NCBI GenBank assembly: GCA_026770585.1
Contig: MU647422.1
Span: 72,395 to 92,729, forward strand
DNA from: Baffinella frigidus
Taxonomy: Eukaryota > Cryptophyceae > Cryptomonadales > Baffinellaceae
Length of the DNA stretch: 20,335 bases
Direction: 5' to 3'
The letters are not shown here. The first letter of the stretch is position 1. More model-generated notes on the stretch are below. The model saw nothing but the letters and a program-made list of their open reading frames with translations. It did not search any database and was not told the DNA's origin.

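Noticed and set aside
4956-20335. tRNA, rRNA or snRNA genes inside introns
   Set aside because: No A/B box pairs with a cloverleaf, no rRNA cores and no snoRNA box pairs were recognised on reading; a dedicated covariance-model search was not possible.

Overview
This window is nuclear DNA from a microbial eukaryote, probably an alga. It holds the 5' parts of two divergently transcribed, intron-rich genes. Three things support this: spliceosomal GT-AG and GC-AG introns, coding that only becomes continuous after splicing, and pervasive telomere-type heptamers (TTTAGGG / CCCTAAA and variants). TTTAGGG telomeres are known from plants, green algae, dinoflagellates and several other lineages. The first exonic base after the acceptor is G in 15 of 16 reconstructed introns, and two donors are GC. 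Both traits are reported for dinoflagellates, but the importin protein also looks plant-like, so a prasinophyte green alga is an equal candidate. I cannot name the species.

Layout. 1-4097: introns and candidate downstream exons of a leftward gene, mixed with degenerate telomere-like arrays, short terminal-inverted-repeat (TIR) elements and large fold-back repeats. 4098-4325 (minus): first recognisable exon of that gene, encoding an MIT-like helical domain. 4326-4955: shared upstream region with two CACGTG motifs. 4956-20335 (plus): the first 17 exons of an importin-7/8 (plant SAD2-like) nuclear transport receptor. These exons total 1,139 coding nt in 15.4 kb (about 7% coding), join in a single open frame, and run off the right edge after about 380 residues of a family that is usually about 1,000 long.

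The introns are the most striking part. They are built from (i) degenerate telomere-like heptamers, mostly with the CCCTAAA strand as the sense strand of both genes; (ii) several families of 130-210 bp non-autonomous elements, some with visible target duplications, one with empty-site copies nearby, and some nested; and (iii) repeated 'echoes' of the neighbouring exon edge, from 14 bp up to a whole exon. In intron 1 the echo lies exactly at both splice sites. In intron 4, 21-bp copies of the exon end bracket an 88-bp repeating unit. In intron 7 a diverged exon 6 + exon 7 copy lacks the intron that separates the real exons. This looks like a locus caught in repeated intron gain or growth, by introner-like insertion and/or tandem duplication across AG|GT sites, followed by telomere-like repeat expansion.

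No tRNA, rRNA, CRISPR array or transposase gene was seen. Most open frames longer than 60 codons here are translations of repeats.
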